A stretch of 64,000 nt of DNA from positions 1-64,000 of the forward strand of contig NZ_JMDW01000003.1 in NCBI RefSeq assembly GCF_000691525.1. Direction: 5' to 3'. This document shows positions 62,054-64,000 of this stretch, in pieces. This DNA is from Mycolicibacterium neoaurum ATCC 25795 (GTDB taxonomy: Bacteria > Actinomycetota > Actinomycetes > Mycobacteriales > Mycobacteriaceae). Position 1 is the first letter of the stretch; each line of letters starts with the position of its first letter. The notes beneath the pieces are model-generated. The model was given only the letters and a program-made list of their open reading frames with translations. It did no database searches and was not told where the DNA came from. A program made the translations under genes and the position numbers.

Positions 62054-62149
62054 GGCGCACCTCCCTGTCTCGCCTCACAAGCTACACATGCCCGGGTGTG
62101 GGTTCGGGCAAGGCGTTTAGTTTTCGGTCGGCGGGGAGAACCCGCGGGC

Positions 62150-62317
62150 ATGGAACAGGACATCCAGGACGACAACGACCCGCCGGCCAACCCCGCGGAC
62201 GCCACCAAGGCCACCGCCGACCAGCGCGAGGTGCAGGACCAGCTCGACCGTCGGCACGAGGATCCCGACGGACCCGGGTTACACGAGAGCCGCCGCCAGA
62301 TCGCCGACGAGACCTGA
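62150..62317 (+). CDS. Small acidic protein, 55 residues
   Basis: 55 residues from ATG 62150 with GGGGAGAA upstream. The product (MEQDIQDDNDPPANPADATK start, ending HESRRQIADET) is strongly charged and probably disordered. The long in-frame ORF to the left has no coding look and is dropped. Similar short proteins occur in mycobacteria as hypotheticals. It ends 15 bases before the HNH gene, which is convergent. Confidence 0.6.
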   Translation: MEQDIQDDNDPPANPADATKATADQREVQDQLDRRHEDPDGPGLHESRRQIADET

Positions 62318-62332
62318 CGGATCGGCTGCGGG

Positions 62333-62737
62333 TCAGTAGGACTTCCCGTCGGCGTACCGCTGCCGCCGGATGCTCCGGCCGTTGCCGCGATTGCGGCTTT
62401 TGTACGTGGGCAGTTGGGAATCGCAGTTCGGGCACACCAGGCGCAGGTTTTCGCGCCGGTTGTTCTCGGAATTGCCGTCGATATGGTCGAGCACGAAGAT
62501 CAGCGGAAGGCCTTGCCAGGTGTCCGAACAGCCGCAAAGTGCACAGCAGCCGCCCTGTTCGGCGGCCACGTACGAGCGGATGTAATGGCCACGCAGAGAA
62601 CCGGCACGGCCCTGGCCGGATGCCAGCCACAGCTGCGTTCGCGTCGTGCGGCGGAACGCAATTTGACACGGATTGCTACAGAACACTTTCTGGCTGCGCC
62701 GTGTGAGTGCAACTCCGCAGCCTCGGCACTGTCTCAT
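62333..62737 (-). CDS. HNH endonuclease-like protein
   Basis: 134 residues from ATG 62737. N-terminal zinc knuckle (CRGCGVALTRRSQKVFCSNPC, residues about 4-24), and an HNH core: CALCGCSD, then FVLDHIDGNSENNRRENLRLVCPNC (about 80-105), where the His of DHIDG and the Asn residues bind the metal. Such nucleases are common in phages and genomic islands. The gene lies 48 bases from tRNA-Thr. The role is unknown. Confidence 0.85.
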   Translation of the reverse strand: MRQCRGCGVALTRRSQKVFCSNPCQIAFRRTTRTQLWLASGQGRAGSLRGHYIRSYVAAEQGGCCALCGCSDTWQGLPLIFVLDHIDGNSENNRRENLRLVCPNCDSQLPTYKSRNRGNGRSIRRQRYADGKSY

Positions 62738-62784
62738 GCCCGCACGCTACGTTCGCGGTCCGACAACCAGCCGTGCCATAACTG

Positions 62785-62856
62785 AGCCCCCGGTCGGGAT
62801 TGAACCGACGGCCTTTCGCTTACAAGGCGAGTGCTCTACCACTGAGCTACGGAGGC
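62785..62856 (-). tRNA. trnT: tRNA-Thr (anticodon TGT)
   Basis: The minus strand folds as a full cloverleaf: acceptor GCCTCCG/CGGGGGC, D-arm AGCTCAGTGGTAGAGC, anticodon arm with loop CTTGTAA (TGT reads ACA), and T-arm GTCGGTTCAATCCCGAC. 72 bases; the CCA end is not encoded. It is the only tRNA seen in the window. Confidence 0.95.
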
Positions 62857-62875
62857 GTGTACTACGCCGGACAGC

Positions 62876-63907
62876 TTAGCCCTCTTCGTCGATGACGCGT
62901 TCGGAGACCACCGCGCGCGGCATGGCCGCCGTGCGGCGGCTGCGCTGACGTCCCAGCGGAATGCGCCCGGCGATGTTCGACAGCGGGTTGACCACCTGGG
63001 ACAGCGTGATGACGGCTTCGTGCAGGGCGTCGATGGTCGGTGCCAGCGCCTCCAGCCCCGGCGCCAGGCGGTTGAGGGTGTCGGCGACATCGGCGAGCTT
63101 GAGCAGCGGCCCGTCCGGGTCGGTCAACGTGTCCAGCAGACCGCCATCGGCCAGCAGCGTGTCGACGACGCCGTCCTCCCGAAGGATCCGTTCGATCAGA
63201 CCGTCGTCGGCGAGCAGCTGATCGGCCAGTCCGCCAGGTGCGATGAGCCGCGACAGCGCGCCGCTGTCGGTGGTCAGCCGATCGATCAGTCCGCCCTCGG
63301 CGGTGACCTGATCGACCAGACCGCCCTTGGCCAGCGCCCGGCCGACCGGGCCGTTCTCGGAGAGCAGTTGTTCGGCGACCCCGTCCTCGCGCAGTGCCCG
63401 CTCCACCAGGCCGTCTTCGGCGAGCAGTCGGTCGGCCAACCCGCCGGGAGCGATCACTCGGGAGACGACACCACCCTCGGCGGTCAGCCGGTCGGCGAGT
63501 CCACCTTCGGCGGTGATCTGGTCGATCAGCCCGTCCTCGGCCAGCGCGCGGGCAACCGGTCCGTTCTGATTGTTCAACCGATCCAGCAGACCACCCGGCG
63601 CGGTCAGCTGATCGACCAACCCGCCTGGTCGCAGCAGCTGATTGAGCGGCCCTTCGGGAGCGAGCGCCCGTCCGAGCGGGGCGTCATCGTCCATCAACCT
63701 GGCCAGCCGGTTGGCGCGGTCGACCGCATCATCGATGCCGAGCATCGCGGCAAAGCCGGTGGTACCACTGACCGGGCCGGCGTCGGTCAGTGATCGCTGC
63801 ACCACCTTCAGCGTGCCACCAGCGATGTTGAGTCCGATGTCGGCAACGGCCAGCCCGACCCGCACCGGGGCCGTGGCAACCTGCACGATGGTGTTGCCGA
63901 GGTTCAT
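62876..63907 (-). CDS. Decapeptide-repeat protein
   Basis: 343 residues from ATG 63907. Residues 1-74 have a hydrophobic stretch near 12-35 (but no clear signal peptide), and 75-274 consist of 20 tandem 10-residue units of the form GGLxDRLxAE, followed by an Ala/Leu-rich helix region and a basic end (RQRSRRTAAMPR). Nothing catalytic is visible. The regular spacing suggests a solenoid or a long amphipathic rod. I cannot name a family. Located next to tRNA-Thr, alone. Confidence 0.85.
   Translation of the reverse strand: MNLGNTIVQVATAPVRVGLAVADIGLNIAGGTLKVVQRSLTDAGPVSGTTGFAAMLGIDDAVDRANRLARLMDDDAPLGRALAPEGPLNQLLRPGGLVDQLTAPGGLLDRLNNQNGPVARALAEDGLIDQITAEGGLADRLTAEGGVVSRVIAPGGLADRLLAEDGLVERALREDGVAEQLLSENGPVGRALAKGGLVDQVTAEGGLIDRLTTDSGALSRLIAPGGLADQLLADDGLIERILREDGVVDTLLADGGLLDTLTDPDGPLLKLADVADTLNRLAPGLEALAPTIDALHEAVITLSQVVNPLSNIAGRIPLGRQRSRRTAAMPRAVVSERVIDEEG
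63086..63685 (-). repeat. 20 tandem 30-base/10-residue coding repeats
   Basis: Residues 75-274 of the protein are in register as 20 decads, for example GGLADRLTAE, GGLADRLLAE, DGLVERALRE, GGLVDQVTAE. Higher-order duplication: residues 115-184 and 185-254 are seven decads each and match at 49 of 70 positions by my count. The repeat is coding and has no spacers. Confidence 0.9.
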
Positions 63908-64000
63908 GCGGCCAGTCTAGGGCGGCCGTCGGCGGGGCCGGCCGAGTTCGCATTCTCAGTGAGTTCACAGCCAGTCTCCAGGCGTGCTTCAACCAGAGAG

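Noticed and set aside
61694..62149. N-terminal extension of the 55-residue acidic protein
   Set aside because: The upstream stretch runs antisense to the 61688-62053 gene and has no coding character; ATG 62150 has a ribosome site.
63086..63685. Regular 30-base repeats as a CRISPR array
   Set aside because: There are no spacers; the period keeps the reading frame and encodes variable decapeptides.

Overview
The window is high-GC mycobacterial chromosome, most like a rapid-growing, environmental species (Mycolicibacterium type). The evidence is the GC-rich third codon positions, a complete mce4 operon, mycobacterial lipoproteins, KstR-type operators, and the absence of any PE/PPE gene. From memory of the family layout, the backbone follows the Mycobacterium tuberculosis cholesterol-catabolism region from about Rv3534c to Rv3489. 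All function calls are from reading translations and motifs; no database search was run.

Layout. 1-270 is the 3' end of hsaF (steroid ring degradation). 291-8099 is an inserted accessory block: an SRPBCC protein, an alpha/beta hydrolase, formamidase FmdA and its FmdB partner, a MarR regulator divergent from an AmiC-like ligand-binding protein, a RecQ helicase fused to a phosphoribosyltransferase-like domain, and an IclR regulator. In M. tuberculosis this position carries PPE genes. 8198-20698 is cholesterol backbone: Rv3531c/Rv3530c/Rv3529c-like genes, an Rv3527-like gene with kshA, ltp3, ltp4, a DUF35 protein, a flavin-dependent LLM oxidoreductase, an acetoacetate-decarboxylase-fold protein and cyp142. 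20753-25295 is a second insertion: a two-component system, an MFS carrier and a TAXI-type binding lipoprotein. 25296-26652 is a small AT-richer patch with a 41-residue basic protein and two hypothetical genes.

26615-30265 holds echA19, fadD19 and a nitronate-monooxygenase-like gene. 30315-34275 is a third accessory block (TetR, epimerase, Old-Yellow-Enzyme homologue, membrane protein, LpqN-like lipoprotein). 34407-39503 holds fadD17-fadE27-fadE26 facing fdxD-hsd4A. 39776-50188 is the whole mce4 operon (yrbE4A, yrbE4B, mce4A-F, mam4A, mam4B), ending head-on against otsA. 51645-64000 holds a 54-residue Rv3489-like gene, a KstR-controlled SDR, a DUF732 protein, a five-gene molybdenum hydroxylase (Cox-like) cluster with XdhC, a DUF4185 cell-surface protein, an HNH nuclease, tRNA-Thr(TGT) and a decapeptide-repeat protein.

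How it works together. Mce4/YrbE4 imports sterol. CYP142 oxidises the side-chain terminus. FadD19/FadD17, FadE26-FadE27, EchA19, Hsd4A and the Ltp proteins activate and shorten the side chain. KshA opens the way to ring cleavage, and HsaF finishes the ring-derived fragments. Eight palindromes of the form TnnAACnnGTTnnA (one with a mismatch) sit in front of these transcription units and in front of one extra SDR gene, which ties the backbone and that SDR into one KstR regulon. The accessory blocks lack this motif and carry other signals, including a perfect CRP box and a TetR-type palindrome.
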